DNA from: a virus
Virus record (IMG/VR): IMGVR_UViG_3300046355_000128
Coordinates: 1 to 23,180 of that record
Direction: 5' to 3' (one strand)
DNA length: 23,180 bases
The notes beneath the pieces were generated by a model, which saw nothing but the letters and a program-made list of their open reading frames with translations, was not told where the DNA came from and did no database searches. Positions 22,786 to 23,180 of the stretch are shown here, piece after piece; position 1 is the first letter of the stretch, and each line of letters begins with the position of its first letter. The position numbers and the translations under genes are program-made.

Positions 22786-23180
22786 TTATTCGTTCATATT
22801 GCCTAATAACGTAGGATCAATGTTTAAACTACTTACAGGTACTTGATTTGACCTAATGTATACTTGTTGCATCGAAGGATCGTATGTTGGCTCAAAGTCC
22901 ATAAACACACGCTTCTCATCTTGAGAAAGTACACCATCCAATTTATCAATAATGTTAGCAGCATCTAAGAAGTTCTGCTTCATTTCAGGATAAGCATCTG
23001 TATCAAAGCGTAAAACGTATTGAGATGGGTTAATTCCCATTGAAGGAGCTAAGAACTCCAACAATCCTTCGCAAATACGAGATTGCATTGGAATAACACA
23101 GTTAATAATCATTCTACGTATAAATTCAGCCAAGTTACTCTCAGTTAGGTTATCAGCATTCAATAAAACGTATGGGTAAT
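22786..23180 (-). CDS. Portal protein, C-terminal part (5' end outside the window)
   Basis: The frame is open to the window edge; visible residues number 131. The sequence (LNADNLTESNLAEFIRRMII, IPMQSRICEGLLEFLAP, YVLRFDTDAYPEM, LDGVLSQDEKRVFMD) is the helical stem and clip-end part of HK97-type portals: LTESN followed by a helix and the L-x-F-D pair are common there. In the packaged head the portal forms the dodecameric ring through which DNA enters. Location ahead of the head morphogenesis, protease and capsid genes confirms it. The end has a short acidic tail ending NMNE. The TTG at 23163 is not the true start; the ORF begins off the window. Confidence 0.85.
   Translation of the reverse strand, partial: YPYVLLNADNLTESNLAEFIRRMIINCVIPMQSRICEGLLEFLAPSMGINPSQYVLRFDTDAYPEMKQNFLDAANIIDKLDGVLSQDEKRVFMDFEPTYDPSMQQVYIRSNQVPVSSLNIDPTLLGNMNE

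Noticed and set aside
1-23180. tRNA genes, CRISPR arrays, insertion sequences, integrase or attachment sites
   Set aside because: I looked for cloverleaf, short regular repeats, transposase and recombinase patterns on both strands and saw none.

Overview
The window is part of the late (structural and lysis) region of a tailed phage or prophage with a siphovirus-type tail, infecting a member of the Bacteroidota. Every gene I can support lies on the minus strand, so the map reads from right to left: capsid genes at 23180, lysis and envelope genes at 1. The host group is inferred from several signs: AT-rich DNA; start codons preceded by A-rich leaders instead of clear Shine-Dalgarno sites; a TTG-N17-TATATTTG promoter of the Bacteroidota type; signal peptides ending in FSQ/LSQ; and a secreted protein with cohesin-like and dockerin-like parts. 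No integrase, repressor, replication gene, tRNA or CRISPR array is visible, so a lytic phage and a prophage cannot be told apart from this window.

Head and neck module (23180 to 17437): 3' part of a portal gene; a 46-aa membrane protein; a Mu F-like minor head protein; a promoter; an HK97-type prohead protease; the HK97-fold major capsid protein; a terminator; a 67-aa head protein; a gp6-like connector; a head-closure protein; an HK97 gp10-like protein; a DUF3168-like tail terminator; and the major tail protein, followed by a second terminator. Terminators stand directly behind the two genes whose products are needed in most copies.

Tail module (17351 to 5498): two tail assembly chaperone frames joined by an A AAA AAG -1 frameshift site; an 801-aa tape measure protein; a hub-like tail-tip protein whose last residues appear to be encoded in the -1 frame past a run of ten A; a lectin-like protein; a 1613-aa tail fibre ending in a peptidase S74 self-cleaving chaperone; and three small proteins that follow it.

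Lysis module (5498 to 3486): a 49-aa membrane protein, a two-segment holin candidate, a spanin-like membrane-anchored protein, a peptidoglycan-binding plus GH19 endolysin, and a 41-aa very basic protein.

Envelope cassette (3489 to 1, running off the window): five tightly packed genes made for the host envelope, not the virion. They encode a membrane-anchored 170-aa protein with a weak CsgG-like pattern, a secreted 587-aa protein with two cohesin-like domains and a dockerin-like calcium loop, a lipoprotein, a 103-aa membrane protein and a CsgG-like exported protein. A phage late operon ending in a CsgG-type export or surface-display cassette is the most unusual part of the window. Its function (surface change, superinfection exclusion, release or adhesion) is unknown.
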